Positions 42,943-55,925 of a stretch of 64,000 bases of DNA are shown one piece after another. The DNA comes from JAGQRJ01 sp041402045 (GTDB lineage: Bacteria; Planctomycetota; J058), in contig JAWKSZ010000039.1 of NCBI GenBank assembly GCA_041402045.1, positions 1 to 64,000 on the forward strand, in the 5' to 3' direction. Position 1 is the stretch's first letter. The number at the start of each line of letters is the position of its first letter. Below the pieces are notes generated by a model. It ran no database searches. It saw only the letters and a program-made list of their open reading frames with translations, and was not told the origin of the DNA. The position numbers were made by a program, and so were the translations under genes.

Positions 42943-44469
42943 ATGCGCACACTGATCTACCCCCTCGGGCTCGCACTCTGTCTGGTCGCTTGGGGCTGCG
43001 GCGGCGGCGGCGGCGGCGGCGGCTTCACGGTCGCGGCGGTCTCCAGCGGCAGCAGCGGGAGCACCAGCAGCCAGGGAGGCGGAGCGCCGGTCGGCTCAGG
43101 GGCGGTCTCGGGCCTCTACTCCCTGAGCGCCGTGCACGGCGCGGTCGTCTACTCCGACACGGCGAGCGGTGAGCGCTTCGGCTTCGTCGACGACCAGGGG
43201 ATCGCCTACGTGGTGTCCGACACCGCGTCGCTCGCGGCCTTCGACGCCCACCCCGGGAGCTACCTGACCCTCGACGCCGTGGCCGCGGTCAGCAGCGCCG
43301 GGCCCCACGTGCTGGAGCGGATCGAGCGCCTGGAGCTGGACGACGTGGTCACCGTCGCCAGCCGGCAGCTCTCGCAAGGCGTCGCGCCGCTGCCCGTGCT
43401 GCGCTCCAGCGCGGGGGAGACCTTCGCCGTGGAGGGCCCGCTCGCGGCGCAGATCGCCGGGGCGGCCATGCAGGTCCCCCTGTTCGTGACGGGGGTGCGC
43501 GGGACGACGAACGCCCAGGGCGAGGTCGCGCTGCGGGTCACCTCCTGGCGCGCGTCGCGGCAGGTGCGCTACGAGCGCTGGCTCCCCGGGGGCACGGCGC
43601 CGGTGCAGGTCGCGTCCATGGACGACGTGGTCGCGGGGGGCGGGACCTACCACCTCTCCACCGACCAGCCCGCGACCAGCGGCGACGTGGTCTACGTGGT
43701 CCAGGCCGGCGACACCCTGGGGGCGATCGCGGCGACCTACAACACCACGGTGGCCGCGATCGCGGCGCGCAACATGATCGCCAACGTGAACGTGATCAGC
43801 GTGGGCATGCAGCTCGTGATCCCGGGCGCGGGACAGGCCACCCCCGCGCTGCGCAGCGGGGCCGACGGCCGGCTCGACGCCCTCGACACGCAGACCCTGG
43901 ACGGGCTCGTGGCGGGGGTCGACTTCGCCAACGTGCCGCGTCAGTTCGCCGGGGACCCGAGCGGGTTCACCGAGGTCCTGCGCTACGGCGACAGCGGGCT
44001 CGCGGTGCAGATCGAGGTCCAGCAGGGGGCGACCCTGACCCCGGCCCTCGAGCGGCTGCGCGACCACCTGCGCGACTTCGAGCAGGCCCCGAGCGTCTCG
44101 CGCTACGAGCGCCTCGAGCGCGGGCTGGACTCGGCGGTGACCGCCCCCGCGATCCACGTGATCCGTGACGCCGCGACCCTGGCCACGGTGTGGCAGCAGC
44201 ACGACCCCACCGGCGCCGCGCCGTTGCCGGCCGTGGACTTCTCCCAGGAGGCGCTGATCGCGGTGTTCCTCGGGGCGCAGGCGACGGTGGGCGGGGTGGC
44301 CCCCGCGGTGCGGGTGGAGCGGCTCGAGCGCCTGGGCTCGGCGCTGGTGCTCGACACCGCGCGCGACGAGCTCGGGGGCGTCGTCGCCGCCAGCACCACG
44401 CCCTACGAGCTGCTGCGGGTCTCGCTGGCCGGGGCCAACGGCCGGGTGTTCACCGACCGCGCCCCATGA
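42943..44469 (+). CDS. LysM and PrcB-C domain lipoprotein
   Basis: 508 aa; ATG 42943 with GAAGGAAGGA upstream. Lipobox AWGC then eight glycines directly after the lipidated Cys (about residue 18), then a Ser-rich linker. Beta-rich middle region. A LysM peptidoglycan-binding domain at about 245-290: VVYVVQAGDTLGAIAATYNT, ISVGMQLVIP. The C-terminal ~95 residues (IHVIRDAATLATVWQQHDPT; VDFSQEALIAVFLGAQATVG; TTPYELLRVS) match the PrcB C-terminal domain, which in treponemes accompanies a dentilisin protease. A wall-associated surface lipoprotein is likely. It is divergent from the porin. Confidence 0.78.
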   Translation: MRTLIYPLGLALCLVAWGCGGGGGGGGFTVAAVSSGSSGSTSSQGGGAPVGSGAVSGLYSLSAVHGAVVYSDTASGERFGFVDDQGIAYVVSDTASLAAFDAHPGSYLTLDAVAAVSSAGPHVLERIERLELDDVVTVASRQLSQGVAPLPVLRSSAGETFAVEGPLAAQIAGAAMQVPLFVTGVRGTTNAQGEVALRVTSWRASRQVRYERWLPGGTAPVQVASMDDVVAGGGTYHLSTDQPATSGDVVYVVQAGDTLGAIAATYNTTVAAIAARNMIANVNVISVGMQLVIPGAGQATPALRSGADGRLDALDTQTLDGLVAGVDFANVPRQFAGDPSGFTEVLRYGDSGLAVQIEVQQGATLTPALERLRDHLRDFEQAPSVSRYERLERGLDSAVTAPAIHVIRDAATLATVWQQHDPTGAAPLPAVDFSQEALIAVFLGAQATVGGVAPAVRVERLERLGSALVLDTARDELGGVVAASTTPYELLRVSLAGANGRVFTDRAP

Positions 44470-44470
44470 C

Positions 44471-44947
44471 TCAGGCGGCGGGCGCGGCCGGGCTCGGCTC
44501 TCCCCCGAGCTCGGACGTGCACTGCGGGCAGCGGGTCGCGTCCAGGTGGATCGTGCTCTTGCAGCGCGGGCAGGGGCGGGTGGTGGGCGGCTTGGGCGGG
44601 TCGCGACGCAGGGCGTTGATCGCCTTGACCACCATGAACAGCGCCGCGGCCACGATCAGGAACGCGACCATGCGGGTCACGAACAGGCCCAGGTTGAGGG
44701 TCACCGCCCCGGCCTCGCGGGCCGCGGCCAGGGTGTCGTAGGGGCCGCCGGGCGAGCCCTCTCGCAGGAGCAGGAACAGGTCGCTGAAGTCGGCGCCCCC
44801 GAGCACGAGCCCCAGCGGCGGCATGAGCAGGTCGTCGACCAGGCTCTTGACCAGGGTCGCGAACGCGCCGCCGACCACGATCCCCACCGCCATGTCCACC
44901 ATGTTCCCGCGCGCAATGAACTCGCGGAACTCGCTCCCCAGCCCCAT
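44471..44947 (-). CDS. mscL: Large-conductance mechanosensitive channel with zinc-ribbon tail
   Basis: 158 aa; ATG 44947 with AAGGAGG 5 nt upstream. MscL signature: FREFIARGNMVDMAVGIVVG, GAFATLVKSLVDDLLMPPLG, and second helix VAFLIVAAALFMVVKAINAL. The pentameric channel releases solutes on hypo-osmotic shock. Unusually, the cytoplasmic C-terminus continues past the normal KK-rich helix into a C-x2-C...C-x2-C zinc ribbon (CPRCKSTIHLDATRCPQC) and an Ala/Pro end, about 30 residues longer than typical MscL of 130-150 aa. The ribbon could bind metal and modulate assembly or gating. It converges 1 nt from the LysM gene. Confidence 0.92.
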   Translation of the reverse strand: MGLGSEFREFIARGNMVDMAVGIVVGGAFATLVKSLVDDLLMPPLGLVLGGADFSDLFLLLREGSPGGPYDTLAAAREAGAVTLNLGLFVTRMVAFLIVAAALFMVVKAINALRRDPPKPPTTRPCPRCKSTIHLDATRCPQCTSELGGEPSPAAPAA

Positions 44948-45065
44948 GGCACCTCCTTCAGGTCCGCGACCCTACATGATTCTGCGGGCTTGCGAGCCGC
45001 GGGTCCGTGCCCGTGAGGCTGTTGGTAAGGCGCGTTTCGCCCCCCAGGCGGAAGAAGGCATGGAA

Positions 45066-45100
45066 GCGCCAAGGCCGCCAAGGACGCCAAGGTGCTCCGC
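45066..45100 (+). repeat. Solo end of the 34-bp terminal-repeat element
   Basis: GCGCCAAGGCCGCCAAGGACGCCAAGGTGCTCCGC-type sequence (spans the stated bases) matching one terminus of the elements at 53064, 56012 and 62743. The adjoining 45003-45060 (CCGTGCCCGTGAGGCTGT... GGCGGAAGAAG) is similar to 62687-62740, the flank of the third element. No opposite end is found before the kinase stop at 45156. Confidence 0.6.
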
Positions 45101-45155
45101 CCACTCGAGCCACGCCCCGCAGGCGCCGCCGCGCCTGGAGCGCTGCTCCCTAGTG

Positions 45156-46942
45156 CTAGTCCCCGAGCCGGCCTTGCCACTCGGCCGCGAAGTGCACCTC
45201 GAGCTGGCGGGATCCCAGGGCGTCGAGCTGGTTCCGCGCCTGCTCCCACAGCGCGCGCGCCCGGGCCGTGTCCCCCGCCAGGGCGAAGGCCTCCGCCGCG
45301 ACGAGGGCCAGCCCTGGGTCGTCGGGGTGCTCCGCGAGGGTCCGCTCGGCCTCGGCGGTCACGCTCGCCGGGGGGAGCCCGCGTCGGAGGTCCCAGCACC
45401 GCAGCCCGAGCTGCACGTAGGGCCACGACGCCTCGGGGACCGCGCGGGGGCCCTGCGCTGGGTCGCGGGTGCGCTCCATGGCGGCGATCGCTCGGTAGGT
45501 GTGGAAGGGACGGGGGTCGGCGGTCTTCGAGGCGCCGAACTCGGCCAGGGCCTCGAGGTGCTCCCAGCGCGAGAGGAGCACGGCGAGGCGGCAGAGCGGG
45601 AGCGCGAACTGCGCGCACGGCTTACCGGCGTGGACCAGGGCGCGGCAGTATTCGGTGCCCCGATCCAGGAGCTCCTCCCGTCGCCGGACGAGGCTGGGGA
45701 CCGCCTGGGGGCGGTAGGCGGTGAGCGCGGCCAGGCCGAGGCCGGCCACGTAGCTGAACTCGCTGCGCGGGAGCGCGCTCTGCAGGGTTCGAGCGCAGGG
45801 GAGCGTCACCTCGGGGCTCCCCTGCATGCCCCCGCACCAGGCAGCCCAGGCCAGGTAATCCGGCTGGAGGGGCGAGAAGGTGAGCACCGCGCGATACGTG
45901 CGCAGCGCCTCGGGGTAGTCCCCGACCGCGCGCAGAGCGAGGGCGCGGTACTCGAGCAGCTCCTGGGCCTGGCCGTCCTTCAGCCCGGGCTCGACGAGGA
46001 GCGCGTCCAGCTCGGGGAGCAGCGCGCGGATCGGCGGCAGCTCCTCGGCGTCGAGGGCGCATACGACCCGCGCCACGCTGCGCTCCACCCGACCCTCCAG
46101 GTCCAGGCTCGCCGGGTCGATCGCGCTCAACAGCTCCTGGGCGCGGAGGCGGACCCGGGGGTCGCGCTGGTAGAACACCTCGCGGGTCGTCCACAGCGCG
46201 ACCGCCAGGTGTCGCGCCGCGGCGGAGGCGCCAGCCGCCTCGGCCACGGAGGCGACCTTCTCCGGGTCCGCGCCGTTGAGCACGGCGAAGCGCACCGCGC
46301 TGCGGGGGTCGTGCGGGGTCGCGCTGGTCACGTAGCTCTCCCAGCGGAACAGCTTGAGCCGGCGCAGGGTGCGGCAGAGCTCCCAGGCCGCGTCGGGGCT
46401 CAGGCGCGCGAGGTCGTCGACCCCAGCCTCGGCGAACAGGGCCTCGTCGAGCTCGAGATAGCGCGCCTCGAGCTCGAGGCGCTTCCAGCGCTGCAGGTCG
46501 GCGGGCCGCGGGTGGCCCTGCGGGCGGGGCAGCGGCGGCGACCCCTCGGGGACGGGACCGAGGCTCGCAGGGTCGTAGTCGACCACCGTCGTGCGCCTGC
46601 GGCCCACGGGGAGCCGCAGCGCTTCGAACAGCCGCTCCAGCTCGGGGTCGGCTCCGCCCGAGCGCTCCTGGGCGCGCAGCGCGAGGTCCTGAGCGAGGTA
46701 CTTCAAGCCCGCCTTGAGATACAGCCACGCCAGCTCCCGCAGGCCCTCCGCCGTCTGCAAGCTGGGGTCGCGGCGGAGGGGGCGCAGCAGGCTCCAGGCG
46801 CGGACCACCCGCTGCGCGGGAGGTACGTCGCGCTCGAGCTCCGCGAGCGCGAGGTCCGCCTCGGCCAGCGTGAGCTCCCTGGGGTTCCCGGCCCAGGCGC
46901 GCTCGAGCTCGGCCAACGCGGCCTCCCGCCCTCGAGGTGCAG
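45156..46942 (-). CDS. C-terminal TPR-like part of frameshifted Ser/Thr kinase
   Basis: Coding in this frame becomes convincing at about 46930 (REAALAELERAWAGNPRELT) and continues to the stop at 45156 with helical TPR-like repeats (RALALRAVGDYPEALRTYRA; WAAWCGGMQGSPEVTLPCAR). It is the continuation of the kinase encoded by 46703-49021: a one-base shift in CGAGGGCGGGAGG at about 46930 would join ...LHLEGG to REAALAEL. The rejoined protein would be ~1,290 residues, similar to the adjacent paralogue. A frame error in sequence or a real break cannot be told apart here. Confidence 0.65.
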
Positions 46943-49021
46943 GGTGCACCGCGCGCTCCACTGCACGAGCGCGGCCCGCAGGGCGGGGCCCGGCGCGTGG
47001 GGGAGCAGCGACCGCACGAAGGCGCGCAGGCGGCCGTGGGTGTGGGGGGCCGCGGCGAGGTCCAGGGCGGGCCGCAGCGGAGTCCACAGGGGCTTCGGCA
47101 GAGGCTGCCCGGCGGGATAGGCCTGCTCCAGCGCGTCGAGCACGTGCTCGGGAGGCGGCGCGAGCGAGGGCGGGAGGGTCTGCTCCAGCGCCTTGCAGTA
47201 GAGGAACGCCGAGAACCAGCCGCCTCGTCCCGGGAGCTTGCGCGCCAGGAGCCAGGCCCCGAGCTCGAGGGCCTCGGGCAGGCGCCCGAGCTCTACGAGG
47301 GCGTTCAGCCCGAGCACGAGCCCGGCGGGGTTGGCGGGAGACCAGGCCAGGACCCGCTGCGCGCACTGCAGGGCGCGGGTCGCCGGCGGCTCCCCCGCGC
47401 GCGCCTCCAGGCGCACGCAGATCTGGCCGTAGCTGCGCAGGAGCTCGAGCCGCTGGGGGAGGCTCAGGCCCGAGGGCCGTCGCAGGCGCGCCTCGATCGC
47501 GGTCAAGGCGTCGTCCAGCTCGACGGGGGTGAAGCGGAACCCGCTCAGGGTGCCCGCCCAGGCGACGAGCTGACGGGGGGGCAGCGAGGGCAAGCGACGG
47601 GTGAGGTCTTCGAGGTGCGCGCGCTGCGTGCTGCCGAGGTCGCCGCCCTCGAGTCGCATGCAGCCCAGGAGCGCGAGGTCGTCGGCGGCGACGTGGGGCG
47701 CGACGGCGTAGCCCTGGGGGTCGGGCAGCGGCGCGGTCGGGTCGAGCTCCGCGAGGCGGACCGCGACCTCCCACTCCCGCGCGGCGAAGGGCGCGAGCAG
47801 CTCCTGCTCCAGTTGCACGTAGCCGATCGTGCGCGCGACCTCCGCCGCGTCCCGGGCGCCCTCGAGGCCCGAGGCCGGGTAGCGCGTGAGGATCGCCTCT
47901 CGCGCGGCGTCGAAGCCTGCGCCGAACAGGAGCAGGGCGAAGCGCTCGAGCTCCTCCGGCGGTGGCCAGGGGCCTGGGCCGCGCACCGTCCCTCGCGGGG
48001 GGAGGGCGTCCAGCCAGGTGGTGTCGGAGGTGGCGAGCAGGCGGGCCACGTCGGGGGCGACGAGGTCCGTTTCCGGGAGCGGCGGGGGCTCGGGCGCGCG
48101 CGCGGGCGGCGTCGGATCTGCGGGGGGCGGCGTGGGTCCCTGAGCTCCTCGGGGCACGAGCGCCCACACCGCCCCGCCGACCAGGAGGGCCACCACCGCG
48201 CCGAGGGCGAGGGCGGCCCGGGGAGGGCCGCGCCGGGCGGCGCCCGGCGGGAGCAGCGCGTCCGTGAGCTCCAGGGCCGTCGCGAAGCGCTGCTGCGGCT
48301 CCTTGGCCATGCAGCGCTGGAGCACCGCGTCCACCCACTCGGGGACGTCGGGCCGCGCCGCGCGGACCGAGGGCGCGGGCTCCTGGACCACGGCCTGCAT
48401 GGCGTGGAGCGCGCTCTGACCCTTGAACGGCGGCTCTCCGGTGAGCAGGGCGTAGAGCAGCGCGCCCAGCCCGTAGACGTCGGTCCAGGGGCCGATCGGC
48501 AGGCTCAAGGCCTGCTCGGGCGCCAGGTAGCCGGGGGTGCCCAGGACCTCGCCCGTGGCGGTGATCGTGTGACCGCGCGGACCGCGGGCGAGGCCGAAGT
48601 CCGCGAGCAGGGGCTGGCCGTGGTGCACGAGCACGTTGGCCGGCTTGAGGTCCCGGTGCACCAACCCGTGCGCGTGCACGACGTGCAGCGTCTCGCCCAG
48701 GGTCTGGCCCAGGCTCAGGACCTCCTGGAGCTCCAGGGGGCCCGACTTCAGCCGGTCTTGGAGGGAGCCGCCGTCGACGAGGGGCATGACGAAGCTCGGC
48801 GGCGGTCCCGGGAGCACGTCGAGCACCGGGATCACGTGGGGGTGGCGCAGGGCGGCCAGGGCCTGGGCTTCGCGCTCGAAGCGCGTCGCGGCGCCGGCGT
48901 CGTAGGGCGGGAGCAGGCTCTTGATCGCGACCTGCGTGTTGGTCGCGCGGTCGAGGGCGCGGCGGACCACGCCGCAGCCGCCCTGTCCGAGGACCTCCAG
49001 GAACTCGTAGCGCGGGTGCAC
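46703..49021 (-). CDS. Ser/Thr protein kinase, N-terminal part (frameshifted near 46930)
   Basis: GTG 49021 starts 1 nt after the upstream kinase stop. Kinase domain at about 7-265: glycine loop GQGGCGVVRRA, Lys in VAIKSLL, HRDLKPANV, DFGLA, GTPGYLAPEQ, and DVYGLGALLYALLTG. A membrane helix near 283-303 (ALALGAVVALLVGGAVWALV) leads to a Pro-rich linker and a helical TPR-like extracytoplasmic region. After residue ~690 the frame becomes Ser/Arg nonsense because of a one-base shift; the true tail is in the frame ending at 45156. Paralogue of the next upstream kinase. Confidence 0.82.
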   Translation of the reverse strand: MHPRYEFLEVLGQGGCGVVRRALDRATNTQVAIKSLLPPYDAGAATRFEREAQALAALRHPHVIPVLDVLPGPPPSFVMPLVDGGSLQDRLKSGPLELQEVLSLGQTLGETLHVVHAHGLVHRDLKPANVLVHHGQPLLADFGLARGPRGHTITATGEVLGTPGYLAPEQALSLPIGPWTDVYGLGALLYALLTGEPPFKGQSALHAMQAVVQEPAPSVRAARPDVPEWVDAVLQRCMAKEPQQRFATALELTDALLPPGAARRGPPRAALALGAVVALLVGGAVWALVPRGAQGPTPPPADPTPPARAPEPPPLPETDLVAPDVARLLATSDTTWLDALPPRGTVRGPGPWPPPEELERFALLLFGAGFDAAREAILTRYPASGLEGARDAAEVARTIGYVQLEQELLAPFAAREWEVAVRLAELDPTAPLPDPQGYAVAPHVAADDLALLGCMRLEGGDLGSTQRAHLEDLTRRLPSLPPRQLVAWAGTLSGFRFTPVELDDALTAIEARLRRPSGLSLPQRLELLRSYGQICVRLEARAGEPPATRALQCAQRVLAWSPANPAGLVLGLNALVELGRLPEALELGAWLLARKLPGRGGWFSAFLYCKALEQTLPPSLAPPPEHVLDALEQAYPAGQPLPKPLWTPLRPALDLAAAPHTHGRLRAFVRSLLPHAPGPALRAALVQWSARCTLHLEGGRPRWPSSSAPGPGTPGSSRWPRRTSRSRSSSATYLPRSGWSAPGACCAPSAATPACRRRRACGSWRGCISRRA

Positions 49022-49022
49022 G

Positions 49023-52931
<3,909 letters not shown>

Positions 52932-52994
52932 GTGTAGGCGCGAGGGGCACTCCCACGCGAGGCTCCTTGCGCGGGCTTTACCTGCGGTACGCGG

Positions 52995-53280
52995 GCCTCT
53001 CGGTTGCACGAAGGCTCGCCGGAGACTTCGCTGAATTGCGCTCGTGCCGGCGGAGAGACGTTCACCGCCAAGGACGCCAAGTTCGCCAAGGCTCCGCTCA
53101 GCCTCACCGTCACGCGTGCGCCGGAGAGAGGTGGGGTGGCTCCGCACGGTCAGGCCTGCTCGTCCTGTCGCGGCGCGCGGAGCCCCCTCCTGCTCTGGGC
53201 TCCGTGCCGAACGGCGACGCACCTGCGGAGCCTTGGCGAACTTGGCGTCCTTGGCGGTAGAACCTGCATGTCGGCGCGCC
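52995..53280. mobile_element. Palindrome-ended repeat element, copy A (inverted relative to copy B)
   Basis: Core 53064-53258 (195 bp) has perfect 34-bp terminal inverted repeats beginning ACCGCCAAGGACGCCAAGTT and ending GGCTCCGC. The interior and ~65 bp beyond the left end (GCACGAAGGCTCGCCGG...) and ~20 bp beyond the right (CGCGCCGACATG) match copy B in reverse orientation with moderate divergence. No coding capacity; a MITE-like or REP-derived element. Confidence 0.7.
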
Positions 53281-53325
53281 CCCGCCTCGCCGCGCCACGG
53301 TGCGTCCGCGCCTCGCCGCGCAGGG

Positions 53326-54243
53326 TCAGAGGCCGCGGGCGAGCTCGGTGGGGAGGCCCGAGCTGTAGACCAGCGGCGCGCCGGTCTCGGGGTGCTCGGC
53401 GCGGAGCTCGGCGGCGTGGAGCGCGAGGCGCTCGATCCCCAGCGCCCGGCTCGCGGCGCGGGAGGCCTCGGTGCCGTAGCGCGGGTCGCCGAGCAAGGGG
53501 TGCCCGATCGCGGCCAGGTGCGCGCGGATCTGGTGCTTGCGCCCGCCCTCGAGCAGGCGCAGCTCCAGCAGCGCGCTGGTCGCGTCCTGAGCCAGGCGCC
53601 GCCAGCCGGTGCGCGAGGGCAGGCCGTCGGGGCGGGCCTCGACCCGCTCGCCTTCGCCCCGGGGGCTGAGGGGCAGCGCGACCTCGCCCTCGGCTGCGGG
53701 GTGCCCCAGGACCCGGGCCTGATACACCCGCTCCAGGCGCCCGTCCTGGAGCTGCGCGAACAGCGCGCGGGCGGCGGCGCGGCCGCGAGCCAGGATCAGG
53801 AGCCCCGAGGTGTCGCGGTCCAGGCGCCCGATCGGCGTGGGGCAGGCCTCGCCCAGGGCGTGGCCCAGGGCGTCGGTCCAGCCCCAGGGGTGCCCGCTGC
53901 CGGCGTGCACGACCTGACCCCAGGGTTTGTCGGAGATCAGGAACGCGGGGTCGCGGGCCAGCAGGCTGGACCGCGCGCGCTGGACCTCGGCCGGGGGCAC
54001 CCCCCGCGGCGCGCGCTCGGGGGGCTCGATCGGGAGCGCGTAGTTCGTGACCTTGACCCGCGCGTGCTCGACGAGCCGCACGCCGGGCTTGGCGCGCTTG
54101 CCGTCCAGGCGCACCCAGCCCTTGCGCAGGGCCTTCAGCGCCAGCCCGCGGCTGAAGCCGAGCTGGCGCACGAGGAACTGCTCGATCCGCGCGCCCGCCT
54201 CGTCGGCGTCGACGGCGAACTCCCGCGGCTGCCCGTCGTTCAC
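53326..54243 (-). CDS. RluA-family pseudouridine synthase
   Basis: 305 aa from ATG 54243, overlapping the S10 peptidase stop by ATGA. An S4-type RNA-binding segment is at the N-terminus (ARIEQFLVRQLGFSRGLALK; KGWVRLDGKRAKPGVRL). The catalytic motif RLDRDTSGLLIL with the nucleophilic Asp lies near 140-151, followed by YQARVLG and GGRKHQIRAHLAAIGHPLLG. RluA/C/D enzymes isomerise uridines in 23S rRNA or tRNA. The exact site cannot be inferred. Lies between the two inverted repeat copies A and B. Confidence 0.88.
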   Translation of the reverse strand: MNDGQPREFAVDADEAGARIEQFLVRQLGFSRGLALKALRKGWVRLDGKRAKPGVRLVEHARVKVTNYALPIEPPERAPRGVPPAEVQRARSSLLARDPAFLISDKPWGQVVHAGSGHPWGWTDALGHALGEACPTPIGRLDRDTSGLLILARGRAAARALFAQLQDGRLERVYQARVLGHPAAEGEVALPLSPRGEGERVEARPDGLPSRTGWRRLAQDATSALLELRLLEGGRKHQIRAHLAAIGHPLLGDPRYGTEASRAASRALGIERLALHAAELRAEHPETGAPLVYSSGLPTELARGL

Positions 54244-55748
54244 CGCGCGAGGGCGCGCAGGTAGAAGGCGCGCGCGTCCTCGGTCAGCTGCTCGAGGTCG
54301 GCCTTGCGCAGGTACATCATGTGGCCCGCGCCGTAGCGCGTGACGCGCACGTTGCCCCGGCGCTCCGGAGGCAGCCCCAGGTGGGCCACGGTGTAGTCGG
54401 CGGCGAAGTAGGGGGTCGCCATGTCGTAGACCCCGCAGGCCACGAGCACGTGCAGCTCAGGGTTCTTGGCGATCGCCGCGCGCAGGTCGTCGGCGACGTT
54501 CACGAAGCGGTTGGTGCCGACCCCGGCGTAGTTCCAGGGGTGCACCGCGCCGGTGAGCACCTCGTAGGGGCGGTCGGTCTCGAAGCCGAGCACCCGGCGC
54601 GCGTAGTCGTTGAAGGCGGCGGAGTAGGCGCCCTGGACCGCGGCGTAGCTCGGGTCGTAGTCCGGGCGCGAGCCCACGTCCAGCGCGTCGCGGCCGAGGT
54701 AGCGCCCGTCGAAGCGGCCCACGGTGTAGCCCTGGTCGCGCAGCAGCTCCTTGGCGAAGGACTGCATGCCGATCCGCAGGCGCGAGCGGCGCACGTAGGT
54801 CGTCGAGAGCCCGGTGTAGCGGGCGAGGGTCTCGGCCACCCGCGCCTCGCGCTCCGGCGGCAGCGCGTCGCCGAGCGCCAGCGCGGGGAGATACTCCGCC
54901 ACCGCCCAGGCCTCGACCTCGCGCAGGGTCGCGGCGAGGTCCGAGGTCTCGAGCTTGCCGTGGTAGGCGGCGGTCGCGGCGTAGGTGGGCAGGAACAGCC
55001 AGTAGGGCTGGTCGTTGCCCGGGGCGAAGCGAATCGTCTGGAAGTCGAGGACCGGCGAGATCAGCGCGATCCCGTTCAGGTTCATGCCCCAGCGGTCCTG
55101 GAGGTGGCTCGCCAGCGCCGCGGCGCGGGTCGTGCCGTAGCTCTCCCCGGCGAGGAACTTGGGCGCGCTCCAGCGCCCCTCGCGGGTCACGTAGAGCCGC
55201 ACGAACTCGCCCACCGCGTCCACGTCCTCGTTCAGCCCGTGGAACTGGTGCGCGTTCTCGCCCTCCACCGCCCGGCTGTAGCCGGTGCTCACGGGGTCTA
55301 TGAACACCAGGTCGGTCCAGCCCAGCCAGCTCGCGTGGTTCGGTCCGTAGCGCGTGGGCACCGGCGGGGCCTGGCCTTCGTCGCCCATGAGCACCCGCTG
55401 CGGGCCGAGGGCGCCCAGGTGCAGCCACACCGAGCTCGAGCCCGGGCCGCCGTTGAAGGCGAAGGTCAGCGGGCGATCCGCGGGGCCGTCGACCAGGCGG
55501 TAGGCCACGTAGAACACCTCGGCCCGCGGCTTGTCCCCGTCGCGCAGCAGCGGGAGCTTGCCCGCGGTCGCGGTGTAGTGGAGCGTCTCGCCGTTGAGCT
55601 CGAGGGTGTGGCTCGTGACCACCGCGACCTCGACCGGCGCCGCGTCCTCCTTCTTCTCGGGCCCCGGGCGGGCCTCGACCCAGCCCACGAGCAGCGCGGG
55701 GAGGCAGAGGGTCAGGAGTCGACGGGTCAGCGGACGCGAGGCGCTCAC
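54240..55748 (-). CDS. S10-family serine carboxypeptidase-like protein, secreted
   Basis: 502 aa from GTG 55748 (AAGGAGG six nt upstream; the in-frame GTG at 55754 is too close to it). Signal peptide LLTLCLPALLVGWVEA. Alpha/beta-hydrolase of the carboxypeptidase Y type: oxyanion-hole FNGGPGSSS near 105-113, nucleophile GESYGTTRA near 193-201, acid Asp in GVYDMATPYF and His in GAGHMMYL near the end. These remove C-terminal residues in acidic, extracytoplasmic compartments. Bacterial S10 members are found in acidobacteria, proteobacteria and planctomycetes. Translationally coupled to the RluA-type gene. Confidence 0.9.
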   Translation of the reverse strand: MSASRPLTRRLLTLCLPALLVGWVEARPGPEKKEDAAPVEVAVVTSHTLELNGETLHYTATAGKLPLLRDGDKPRAEVFYVAYRLVDGPADRPLTFAFNGGPGSSSVWLHLGALGPQRVLMGDEGQAPPVPTRYGPNHASWLGWTDLVFIDPVSTGYSRAVEGENAHQFHGLNEDVDAVGEFVRLYVTREGRWSAPKFLAGESYGTTRAAALASHLQDRWGMNLNGIALISPVLDFQTIRFAPGNDQPYWLFLPTYAATAAYHGKLETSDLAATLREVEAWAVAEYLPALALGDALPPEREARVAETLARYTGLSTTYVRRSRLRIGMQSFAKELLRDQGYTVGRFDGRYLGRDALDVGSRPDYDPSYAAVQGAYSAAFNDYARRVLGFETDRPYEVLTGAVHPWNYAGVGTNRFVNVADDLRAAIAKNPELHVLVACGVYDMATPYFAADYTVAHLGLPPERRGNVRVTRYGAGHMMYLRKADLEQLTEDARAFYLRALAR

Positions 55749-55812
55749 GGGCACCCTCCTTCGGGCCCGCGAGGTTACCAGAGGCCAGCACCCCCACGAC
55801 GCGCGGCGGCGG

Positions 55813-55925
55813 GCGAGGGCGGGCGGTGACGCGGCTGTGCGAGGGCGGGCGGTGACGCGGCGGGCGAGGGCGGGCGGTGACGCGGCTGTGCGAGGGCGGG
55901 CGGTGACGCGGCTGTGCGCGGGCGG
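55813..55925. repeat. 26-nt tandem repeat, about 4.5 copies
   Basis: Unit GCGAGGGCGGGCGGTGACGC plus GGCTGT, repeated with a single variant copy, immediately upstream of the S10 gene and directly abutting the large palindrome that begins at 55921. Confidence 0.85.

Noticed and set aside
53064..53222. N-terminal extension of the second giant kinase
   Set aside because: The extension lies inside the 34-bp-TIR repeat element and has no kinase-like sequence; a start near 52931 is preferred.
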